This document shows positions 9,669 through 20,425 of a DNA stretch of 64,000 nucleotides, piece after piece (within the stretch, counting starts at the first letter, position 1; every line of letters starts with the position of its first letter). The stretch comes from Pseudo-nitzschia pungens (taxonomy: Eukaryota; Bacillariophyta; Bacillariophyceae; Bacillariales; Bacillariaceae). The stretch spans positions 3,305,346 through 3,369,345 of the forward strand of contig CM074761.1 of assembly GCA_037355855.1 (NCBI GenBank). Reading direction: 5' to 3'. The position numbers were made by a program, and so were the translations under genes. The notes below the pieces were generated by a model. That model made no database searches, was not told where the DNA came from, and worked only from the letters and a program-made list of their open reading frames with translations.

Positions 9669-12522
9669 TCAACTGTTGACCGCAAAAACCATACCATCAC
9701 TAGCGTTCTTTTCCATCTTGAGCCTACGCCAGTGACACAGGCTTATGAGGATACTCCTACTTTCTTGTTCTGAGCATCCTAATATGCTGCATCCTTCTTG
9801 TTCTGTAAACTTGAAAGATGAAATATCTTGCATCGAGTCAAAACAAAATTGCTGAATTGTATTGAGGGCGAAGTTTGCTTGTTCTCGATCCACGTGAGTT
9901 CGGACGATTCTTGGCGCGACTTCAAACTCGGCTTCAGTTACGTCCTTGAAAAATGCTTTTGCTTCTGCCGTTTTCGTTGTTTTTGGAGCAGGATTGACTC
10001 TTCCAGGGATAGAAACGTTTGAACCAGGACGAGATTCCACTTCGGAGACTTCATACCCATCAGTCCCGTTAATCCTTCCATTTTCGTTATTTGATGCTTC
10101 ACGAATATTTAGTTGCGATGATTCTGTCCAGGACGACAATGCAGCCATTTGGTCATCGATAGACGATTGTGTTTTATTCTTGAGATCATTCCTCTCTCCG
10201 GGTAGAGAGAGAGTTCTAGCGGAAACTAAATGAAGAGGCGATTTATCGGTACGCTTCGGTTCGAAGGAGCGAGGACGCAACGGAGGAACTGATATCGAAA
10301 AGGAGGAAGCCATCGATTGGAAAGGTTCGGGAGATTCTGTTTGTGAAAAATTAACTGAGAGATTTGGATGGTCATTTTCGTCTGAACCAGCATCATTCGT
10401 CGCATCTTGCTTCTCGGCAGAAGGTTGTCCTTTCGGAAAGGGTGTTTTTCGGTACACTTTTCTACTATGGTTTCGAGGTGTGGTGGTGGCCATGGTTCGC
10501 AAGTGACGTTCCGAAGTTGAGATTGGAGGTGTATTGAAGGGTGAAGCAATAAGCTTATTGTTAGGTGTTTCAGCTTGAAGGAAGGAATGAAGAGACGGGC
10601 TGAGCTGTGCGATTGTTGGCAAATTCCCTTGTTTTGGCGTTGTCCTTCTTTTTTGGTTCGAACGATGAGCACTGCGCTTGTTCGGTACGACCTTTAGACA
10701 AATGGAATTGTCATCGGAGGGATCTAGGCGATATCTATCCAACACAGGTGTCACCGTCGATATGTTATCAATATCTTCGTCACACTCATTGTTGTCGGAT
10801 TCTCGTGATACGGATCTGGTGTCAATGTTGTAGCTTTCTTTCGTCCTCATGAAGCTCATGTCATATGTATCATTCATCATTGTTGCGTCCATAGTGATAT
10901 TAGTGTGCGCCGGTGACGCAATTCCTGTTTCCACCAAAATATGTTTTGGGCGTTGGTTACGAAAATGTGCTCTTTTGGCGCTTTGTACTTCGTCAGCTTC
11001 TTTCAATATGCTCTTCTCCGCGATTTGGGTCGCTACTACGTTTGTTGAGTCATCACTTGCATTCGTATTTGATTCATTTTCGCTCTCGGTTGATGCCGAT
11101 TCCTCGTCTTTGTAAAAGGTCTTGACTGTATGATGATGCGATTGTGTCACCCTATTATCGCTAATACTAGGAAATGTGCTTGAGCGCCGAGTTTGTTGCT
11201 TCTCTTCATTCGACTCTGCGAACAATACTGATGCTGCTTGAAGCTCATCCGAAGGTCTCGATGCGTCTCCATTCCTTCTGTTTCGACCAGATGGTGAGTC
11301 TTCCAAAATTGTTTCCTCGACTCGCTCCAAGAGTCCCTCCATCCGTTCAAAAAAGTGTGATCGCTCCTCAACCGACAATTGCTTATTATTATCAGCACGA
11401 CCAATCAAAGGAGAACTGTACGGATAATTGCTCTTCGCCATGGTTGACTGGGTGTCTAGAGTGATCATGTCGTCTTCGTCCCGAAATTCGTAGAGATGCT
11501 GCTCTTCTGGATCTTGAGTATGACGTTGGCGATCATCCAGCGATACTGGCTCTTCAGTTGGCCCATCGTCTCCGATATGCTGCAAAAAGGTAGATGTACT
11601 CGTACTTATTGAAAGTTTGTCAAGTGTGGGAGGCGTAGTGGGAGAGTCACCATTGAACGAGGAAGACTTTCGCCGATTTGCTAGACTCTTTTTCTCAGTG
11701 AAGGTGCCGGGGGTAGTAAACATATGACTGCCGGATTGCTCGCCACCGGAAGACCAGGTCGGAGACTGTAAACCGGATCCTGGTGTTGTGGCGCCATCTG
11801 TTTCGTATTCAGCCTCCAGCACACTCTCCAATGGTCCCCCGATGTTTGCGACAAATGGCCACGAAAATCGGTCTTTGGACGCAAAATTTGTTCCACTTTC
11901 TCTCGTGGACGTGTTTTTTCCCGATGACGCGGACTCCTGTGTTTGTCCGATTGTATTTTCGATCGAAAGATGACTGCGTTGTTAGACGCTGCCTGAGATA
12001 TTCCGTCTTTGTGAAGCCGGTTCGTATCCGGCGATGTTACCGTGTACCCCTCGTCCTCCAATCGTGATATCAATAGTTCTAGCTTTTCACGCGTAAACTT
12101 TTGGGTCAACCTACAGAGCTCGGCGAGTTCGGTGATGGTCTTGGACTCTTTGGAAGGAGGTAAAACAGCTTGCGGTGGCGGACGATAGCTCTTTTTCAAT
12201 TTTCTCCACGCGATGTGTTTGTGATGCAAAGAACCTTTCTGCGTTCCGTTGTTTCTCTTCTGTGGGAACGAATGTACGCGGCCAGAAAATACCAATCACA
12301 GCAACAGATTCAGAAGCAACAACGTCGGTGAGCTTCGATGCATTCAGAATATTTCGCTACCGAGGAAGTCACAACTTTTCATCATGGACTCCTTTCTGCG
12401 TTCGCACCTTTGCTACGGAAATGATGCTGAGCGTCATTGCCTTGATCCCGAACCTTTAACAGGCGATCGAATTTCGCTTCAAGAGCGCTAATGTTAGAAG
12501 CCTGATTGACAAAGGTGGCCAT
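9669..12522 (-). CDS. Uncharacterised protein with coiled-coil, winged-helix-like and Ser/Thr-rich segments
   Basis: Begins at ATG 12522 (MATFVNQASNISALEAKF). Exon 1 is 12408-12522, followed by a GT-AG intron 12260-12407 that restores a helical segment (EEKQRNAERFFASQTHRVEK). A +1 move at about 12182 (TCG-T-CCG) leads into a helical block that resembles a winged helix (ITELAELCRLTQKFTREKLE, LISRLEDEGYTV). A further change at about 11950-11990 (one -1 or two +1) leads into a 700-residue Ser/Thr/Asp-rich, probably disordered region. The last 100 residues are folded, with a second winged-helix-like pattern (FTEQEGCSILGCSEQESRS, LCHWRRLKME). I do not recognise the family. Predicted length about 900 residues. 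Confidence 0.55.
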
Positions 12523-13340
12523 GGTAATTTACGGTTTGGATTATTTGTCCGTATTCGTTGTTTCTTGTAGCTTGGTTGTCCTCCACTGCACAGTTTTCTT
12601 GCAATCTCAGTTGGAAGCAACCATCAACAGCCAACAGCACAAACTTAGTTCGGGGTGAAAGGGAGAGAGGAGAGAGAAACTCAACGTTTTCGATTTTTGT
12701 TTGCGGTCGACTCTCACTACAAGTAAGTGTACATGTACTGTACCGCTACTGTACGAGTAAATCTTATTGTTTTTGAAAATTGCTTTCCTCGAGCGAGCAG
12801 GGCGATGCAATCATATTCACGACTCATTCGACCGAACATAATTTGCCATGTTGGAATTCTACCGTAAGATTACGGTATGGGTCAGAAAGGAAAACAAAAG
12901 ACCACATCTCTTCTTTACTACTACCTCACACCACCACAATGCCTTCCTCTCCAATGGAAAAGTGACGACGAACGTCATGTTCAAGATCATCCTTGTTCTT
13001 CTGTTGCTACCTCTTTTAATCTTGTTCTTCCATTGCTATATACCTCTCCTCTTTTGTGGCTGCAAGAAAACTGGTGGAGCATGCCAGCAATCTCCAGCAG
13101 GCAGGTAATAGTACTATTGTTGTGACTTCTTCTCCCAGTTCTTCAAGTTGCGTGCTGCTTGGAAATTCTATGCAGAGTCTTGAAATACATTCGATCCAAT
13201 GCACTCCAATGTTTTGTAATTATATTGTTTAGTACTACGTACTACTAATTTGAAAATTCCTTGCCTACCTTACTACCAATAAAAGAAGAAGGCCGAGTGA
13301 CGGATTTGTTTCTAGCCTTTCTTGGTACGACTTTAACAAT
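12523..13340. other. Intergenic region with one weak small ORF
   Basis: No recognised gene. A 43-codon frame at 12977-13108 (+) encodes a very hydrophobic single-pass segment (MFKIILVLLLLPLLILFF) followed by a Cys-rich tail. It could be a small membrane peptide or chance; nothing else supports it. Confidence 0.3.
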
Positions 13341-13634
13341 ATGAGTGATTTCTTCCGTTCTGAACCCTCTAAAGAAACCAGCGCTTCAAATGCACACGCC
13401 CCGCTAGAGTCACCACCGCACCTCCTTCTTGCTAGAAAGTTAGTATCTTCCTTTTCCCGACAAATAGTGTTGTTACTATTATTCTTCAGGAGTACACGCA
13501 CGACGAAGTCAGAAACCGTACGGTATTTCCTTTCTGTCGCTCTTGAGCAAATAAGATTGGATGGGAAGACTTCCTTGTTTATCAAATTCAACATGCCGCG
13601 GAAAAATGATGTTGTCACTAATGACATACAATAG
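13341..13634 (+). CDS. Small hypothetical protein
   Basis: Open frame of 97 codons from ATG. A 51-nt segment at 13439-13489 begins GTTAGT, ends CTTCAG and is a multiple of three, so it may be an intron; removing it leaves about 80 residues. An overlapping antisense frame of 125 codons covers the same DNA. No family recognised and no motif; coding status is uncertain. Confidence 0.3.
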   Translation: MSDFFRSEPSKETSASNAHAPLESPPHLLLARKLVSSFSRQIVLLLLFFRSTRTTKSETVRYFLSVALEQIRLDGKTSLFIKFNMPRKNDVVTNDIQ

Positions 13635-14335
13635 AATGGCACTCGTGTTGAATTATGTAGTTTTAAGGAATTTTTTGAGATGAGTAATGTTTCGTACGGT
13701 ATGTACGAATTATCTTACTTCGTAATAAGTGCGATGGCCTTTTTGGAAGCCGAATGAAAGCTCCAAACATTCGCCAGGCCATTGTTTTGTGCGAATCAAT
13801 CAATCGTCCAATACCGGAAACCGTTTTTCCATACCCGAGTGGCGAGTGAGTGAGTGAGTGAGTCAACCCGAAACGAGTGATCGAACGAAACTTTGTCATA
13901 ATCGATCTCATTATTTTCATCATCACCGACTGCCTCCGTCTCAACCGATTGTACTTCGTGCTTGTTGCATTAATTTTTTGAGGCACAGCATTGCTGGCAG
14001 CAAACTACTTGTACGGTACTCGCATCGCTGCCCCAGAGCTTTTGTTTGCGGACTGGCACCCGGGCTACAAGCATCACCATTGAATTCTTTCTTGGTGCTT
14101 CTGTCTCCGCCTCGTGTTGACTTTTTGTGGGATCGTCGACGCACGGTACACGGTAACCTTACGGGAGTTGTAAAGTTGTCGCAGCTTCCAACAGCACAAG
14201 CCTCGCGCACAGATAGCCGCGGTCACAGCAACACGCACAAACACAACCGAATCGAAACCAATCGAATCCAATCCAATCGAATCGAATCGATTGGGACACA
14301 TCCATCCAATAATCCAACCGACCAGCACCACTAAG
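13635..14335. other. Upstream region of the ABCC transporter, with short tandem repeats
   Basis: Contains a (GAGT)n run at 13844-13863 and an imperfect AATCG/AATCC repeat at 14246-14292, directly before the transporter start. No gene recognised; the right part is probably promoter and 5' leader. Confidence 0.5.
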
Positions 14336-17300
14336 ATGACGTCGTACGGAAGCATCGACACGAAAACGAAACCCTCCGGCAGGGGCGACGATTCGATGGA
14401 CGATGTTTCCGACGAAAAAACGTCGTTGCTTCCGAACGGGGATACCATCGTGTTCGAAAACGAGGAAGGGGCCAATCTCTGGTCGAAACTCACGTTCGCG
14501 TGGATGGAGCCGTTGATGCGGTTCGGAAACGCCAAGCAAAAGCTCGATCCGGTCGACATCACCAAGATGCCCCTCCCGCACGATGGCCGCACCGACAACC
14601 TCCGAAAGGTCTTTGTGCGGGCCTGGGAGGAGGAACAGTCGAAGGCAGAGGCCCGCGGCGGGAAATCGGAACCATCCCTGATGATGGCTCTGGCTCGGGC
14701 CTACGGTTTCGATTGCATTGTCGGTGGCTTTTTCCTGAAACTCATCCACGACTCCTGCGTCTTTGTGGGCCCGCAGGTGCTGAACAAGATGATATTGTTC
14801 CTGGAAACCGACGAACGTCCCCTGTCCTACGGTTTCATGCTGACCCTGGCCGTCACTGCCTCGCAATTGACCATGTCCTTCTGCCTGAGGCACTACTTTA
14901 TGAAATGCTACAAGTTCGGCCTGAAGATACGGACGGGAGTCATGGTGGCGGTCTACGAGAAGGCGCTCGTCCTGAGCGCGGGAGAACGATACTCCCGGAG
15001 CCTGGGAGAAATCACCAACCTCATGTCGGTCGACGCCCAGCGGCTCCAGGATCTCACGACCTACCTCCACGCGATTTGGTTCAGCTTTTATCAGATAGGT
15101 TTTTCGCTGTTTCTTTTGTGGCAACAATTGTGAGTTGGGCATCGCATCCGAACGACCGAGCGGTTCGTTCTTTGCTTCCGGAAGGTTCGGGGTTCTCACA
15201 TTTTTCGATCCCGGTCTCTTTTTGTGGTTCGGTTTTTGTTTTGTTTTGTTTCGTTTTTGTTGTTGCGTTAGGGGCCCGAGTACTTTGGCCGGATTGGCCA
15301 TCATCTGCATCATGATTCCGATTACCAAAAAGGTGGCAACGGTACGTTCGCGATGGGTCGGCTCCGTTGGTGGTTGTTTCCCTCGTTTCGGAGGGCGTGC
15401 TCCAACGGTCCGATCGTCAAACACGTTGGGAACGCTACGGGATCTTCGCCTCGTCGCTCACAAATCGTTGTGTTTGGCTCGCTCTTCGCCCTCCTTCAGT
15501 ACATCGGTCGCTTGCAAAAGAAATTGATGACCAGCAAAGACAATCGCGTGGACATGAATACCGAAGTCTTGGGAGCCATGAAGGTCGTCAAGCTCCAGGC
15601 CTGGGAGGAACCCTTCATCGACCGCATCACGAATCTCCGAGAAAGGGAGCTGAAGGACTTGCTGACGTATATTTACGCCACCTGTCTTTCGATCATGCTT
15701 TGGTCGTGCGTCCCCCTCTTGGTGTCGTTGTCGACCTTTGCCGCTTACGTCTATCTCGGGAACGATCTCGACGTTGCGACCGCATTGACATCGGTTGCGC
15801 TGTTCGAGATCTTGCGTTTCCCGTTGTTTATGCTCCCGTCCGTCATCAATCGCATCATGGAGGCGGGTGTTTCACTGGATCGGGTCAAGTCCTTTTTGTT
15901 GTGCGAAGAACACGAACACATAGGTGAAGGCGATTTGGATGAGAATGGAAACGTGCGAATGTCCACCGTGACAGCGTATTACGAGAGTTTGAAGCAACAG
16001 CTGAAGGACGCAACCAAGGGACAAGCACAAATCAACAAAGAAATCGCGGAAAAGGACTGGGAGATTTCGCTGCTCCAATCCCAATTGGAGGAAGCAGAAT
16101 GGAAAATCAAACAATTGACGTCTTCACAAAACAACAACAACAACAACAAAGAAACAACTGGACAGAAATCAGAGGATCTGGAATCCTCGGTGGGCTCTCT
16201 TTCCAGTAACTTGTTGTGTTTGAAGCGTATTAATTTCGAATGCAAACCCGGTGAATTGGTAGCAGTTGTAGGAGGAGTGGGAAGCGGAAAGTCGTCCTTG
16301 CTGAATGGTATTCTAGGGGAACTCCGAGTTCTCTCGGGAAACGTCGAAGTCAAGGGAAAATTGGCATACTTTTCTCAAACCCCGTTCATCGCCAATGCAA
16401 CGGTCAAAGCGAACATTTTGTTTAGCCATGTCGACGAACCGGTCGACGAGGAAAAGTACCAACGGGCGATCGAATGCTGTGCTCTGAAACACGATATGGA
16501 GATGTTACCCGCCGGCGATCAAACAGAGATCGGAGAAAAGGGAATCACGCTAAGGTGGGTCGCGTTCCGATTGTTATCAAAATGCCATGCGATTTGTTTG
16601 CGGTTGGCCGTTTGTACGACAGAGTATTCCATGGAGTAACAAAAAAGAAAAACTTGCTCAAAATATTTCTTTTGTTTCTAGTGGTGGGCAAAAAGCGAGA
16701 GTGGCTCTCGCCAGGGCGGTGTATCATGAAGCCGATATTTCGCTCATCGATGACGCTCTGAGCGCAGTCGATGCTCACGTTGCAAAACATCTATTTGAGG
16801 AGTGCATCACGAAGGATCTCCTGGCAGGTACCGGGAACTGTTTCGAGAAGCGATCGGTCATTCTCGCTACCAATGCGTTGCAGCATTTGAATCACCCTCG
16901 TGTCGACAAAATCATTGTGCTGCGAGAAGGTCGCATTGTCGAACAAGGTTCGTACAAAGAGCTTTCCGACGACAAGAGCTCGGAATTTTCTAGATTTCTA
17001 GCGGTGATCGAAGAGACCGGTGTAAAACCTTCGATGACGGAGAACACGATCGAAGACATCGAAGACGAGATCCTAGAAACTCCTAGTGATGTTGCAGCTT
17101 CCATAAGAAAATCGGAAAGAACCGATGGCTCCAAGAAAGACAACTCGAAGTTGATGACTGTCGAAGAACGAGCGATTGGCCGCGTCGGAATCGATGTGTA
17201 AGTGGTTGCAGAACAAGATTCCATCTAACGTTTGGAATGCGTTTCTCATATTTTTTAAAAAATTGCCGTTCAGCTATTTCTATTGGGCACGGGCAGCAGG

Positions 17301-19226
17301 AGGACTGTGGGTTCCATTTGCCGTAGTGTTAGCATTTGCTGGTGTTGAGTGCTTTGGGGTTCTATCGAGGTGGTGGTTGACATATTGGAGTAGTCACGGG
17401 GCTGAGCATAGTCAGGCGTATTTCCTTGGCATCTTCGGGGTTATAAACTTGATGAATGTCATTGGAATTTTTCTGAGATTGATTTTCATCATGTTGATTG
17501 GACTGCGAGCTTCTCGAAAGGTTAGTGAAATCAGAGTTCCACATCTTCGGTCTACTTCTTTTTCTGCGTTGGATTCGAATTTTTGCGTTGTGATCTAATA
17601 ATTTTTTCGTCGTATTATGCGGAATAGATTTACTCGAATTTGCTCCAAGTCATCATGCACGCACCTATGGCCTTCTTTGACACTACGCCTGTGGGTCGAA
17701 TAATCAACAGATTTAGCTTAGACATGTACACCATCGATAGTCAACTCATGATGACTGTACGAAGCTACATTAGCACAATCTTGAACGTTGTGAGCGCTCT
17801 GGTGGTCAACACAGGTGTATCACCCGCCTTTACAATCGGAATCATTCCACTTATATTTTACTACGCAGCTCAACAGAGGTTCTTTACAGTAAGTTATCGT
17901 TCAACGAAGGATATTTGCTCGTTTTCGAAATTGGTGATCTAACCATTCATCTTGATGATTTGACCCAACAGATGACGTACCGAGAGCTAAAGCGCCTCGA
18001 CTCTGTCAGTAGAAGTCCTATTTATGCCCTATTGGGAGAGACCATCGATGGAGTAGCAACGATTAGGGCCTATGATAGCGAAGCATCTCTCATGCGACGA
18101 ATGAAGAAAATGCTTGACGCACAGCAGAATGCTTACTACTTACTTTGTGTGGCACAGTGCTGGCTTGCGATTCGGCTTGAACTCGTTGGAACTCTTGTCA
18201 TTACACTTGCTTGCCTGTTTCCCCTCTGGGAGCATGCGTTGCACGGAGGTGATCCCAAATTCGCCGGTCTGGCTGGACTCGCAATTTCGTATGCGTTATC
18301 CATTACACAGTCTCTCAACTGGTCGGTAAGAATGGCGAGTGATCTGGAAGCGAGCATGATTTCAGTCGAGAGAGTGCGTTCGTACTCTGAAGTACCAACG
18401 GAAGCACCGCGTGATATGGACGTGGACAATACACTTCCTGAATCATGGCCTTCGGGCGGAAGCATTGTGTTCAAGGGAGCCTCCCTTCGTTATCGTCCGG
18501 GCCTTCCACGCGTATTGAAAGGACTCGACATTGAGCTACCGAGAGGCAGCAAAGTTGGAGTCGTCGGACGAACCGGAGCAGGAAAGTCAACGCTTATGGT
18601 TTCGCTTCTTCGAATTGTTGAATTGGACTCTGGGAAGATTATGATTGATGGTTACGACACCCGAAAGATTGGTCTGACCAAATTGCGGTCTAACATAGCC
18701 GTCATTCCGCAGGATCCCGTTCTTTTCTCCGGAACTATCCGCAGCAATCTCGATCCCTTTGGCGAATTCCCGGACGAAGAAGTTTCCTCTGTTCTGATGC
18801 GAGTGGGACTGTTTACAACCAGTCACCGGATCGACGTCGACCGAGAGTCTGTCCTCCCTCGGATTGGGTCAGGTGCAGTCATTGAATGATCAAGTGAGAG
18901 AGGGCGGAAGCAATTTTTCGGTTGGCCAGCGCCAGCTTTTGGTGATTGCTCGAGCGCTGCTTTCCGGTGCATCCATCGTCATTATGGACGAGGCAACTGC
19001 AGCGGTCGACGCCGATACGGATGCAAGAATCCAAAAGGTGATGCGTTCCGAATTCGCGGATGCGACCTGCATCACGATTGCGCATCGCATCAACACCATC
19101 ATGGACTCGGACTTTATTCTGGTCATGGATAGTGGGAAAGCCGCCGAATTCGACAAGCCCGAGAAGCTCATCGCGAAAGGAGGAATGTTCCGTGACCTCG
19201 TGCAAGCAGCTGCACAGGAACACTGA
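14336..19226 (+). CDS. ABCC (MRP-type) ABC transporter, full-length, seven exons
   Basis: Exons as I read them: 14336-15129, 15272-15341, 15500-16554, 16682-17197, 17274-17520, 17628-17888, 17972-19226, all with GT-AG introns of 76-158 bp. One +1 move is needed between 18798 and 18889, giving 1398 residues. The order is TMD1-NBD1-TMD2-NBD2, without the TMD0 of long MRPs. NBD1 has Walker [10 protein letters not shown] (about residue 546), Q-loop FSQTPF, signature [13 protein letters not shown] (split by an intron) and Walker [18 protein letters not shown]2 has Walker [10 protein letters not shown] (about residue 1181), [12 protein letters not shown], signature [10 protein letters not shown] and [12 protein letters not shown]. 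The N-terminal [16 protein letters not shown] is the usual ABCC entry motif. ABCC pumps export organic anions and glutathione conjugates from the cytosol or into vacuoles; the substrate here is unknown. Confidence 0.9.
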
Positions 19227-20425
19227 GAGACAGGACAGAGCAGAAAGAGCCGTCCAATTCTCGCGAGCAAGCAATTTGCAAAGAGAAAGAAAATCCGCGT
19301 CAGACTTTCCTACCGGTATCATTTCTATACTTTAGTCTTGATCGAGTTTTGATTGCTATCAACAGATAAGCTAAAATTACAAATTTAATTCTATGATCCG
19401 CAGTGTTGATCATGTTGTTTTAGACGAAACCGGTAAGGGTGAAGTATGATTCATCAGAGAACCATGAAGAATGAGTAATCCCGTTCCGATTAGTTAGGTG
19501 TTAATCATGAAATTTCGCAAGTACTTGCATTTTGCATGGTTCTCCTACTAGTACAAATACTAAAAGGCATTGGGTGATGATGGAACAAAGACTAGGTTTG
19601 TAGGCTAGTACTAGTAGTATATCACAGGTCACAAAAAGCAAGTTTTGAAAACTAGTATTGATATTAGTTCAATTGATAAATTATGTTGTAAAATAATGAA
19701 TATTTTCCTGCTATTGTGGTTGACTTAGTAACGACGTCCGCCGACTGGTGTTCATTGACTTCTCCTGAAACACCTGAAATCCCATTCTTTCTTGATGCAA
19801 GAAATACTGCAATGGTGACGAAAGCTTAATCACCATTCCGAAGATTGATGCTTTATCAATTAAAGTATTGCATTACTCAATCAATACAGTAGTAATGAAA
19901 GCTTTGGATTCATTCTGGCAAAGCAATGTTGGTGGTGTTTGTTGTCAGGTGTCTGCTACTACTAGTAGTAGTATGTTGATTGAGATACTGTAGCTATCAT
20001 GTTTATTGTTTCATATGTTTAAGATGCACTGTAGATATTGAATATGTGTAAAATGGAAAACGTAACGGTTAGTGTATGAAAAAAATGTATGGAATCATCT
20101 TGGTTCGCGCATTCGCCTCCCATCCCGATGCGATGCCTTTTTTAAAAGCCTATTACCGGTATGTTATGAGAAGATGGAGTCTGTTCAGGATTGATTGATG
20201 ATAATCATACCGTATTACAGTAACCTTACTCGTGACAAAACCATACCGTACAGCAACGCTCAAACCTCAGTGTTGAAACAACGATTACCGTACCGCACGG
20301 AACTGGTTTGGGAAACAAGCGCAACCCCAACGCAACCTCCAGGAAACGTCCCTCGGACGCATGCATTTTCGCACATACCGTACGTGTACCTCCGGAGATA
20401 GTCAATAGAAAGGAGCCCAGCCAGC
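19227..20425. other. Intergenic region, no gene seen
   Basis: About 1.2 kb of AT-rich DNA with scattered CTAGTA/TACTAG runs (for example 19609-19625 and 19961-19975) and an ACCGTA-type stretch near 20205-20300. No ORF with coding character. The last 200 bases are probably the promoter and leader of the next gene. Confidence 0.6.
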
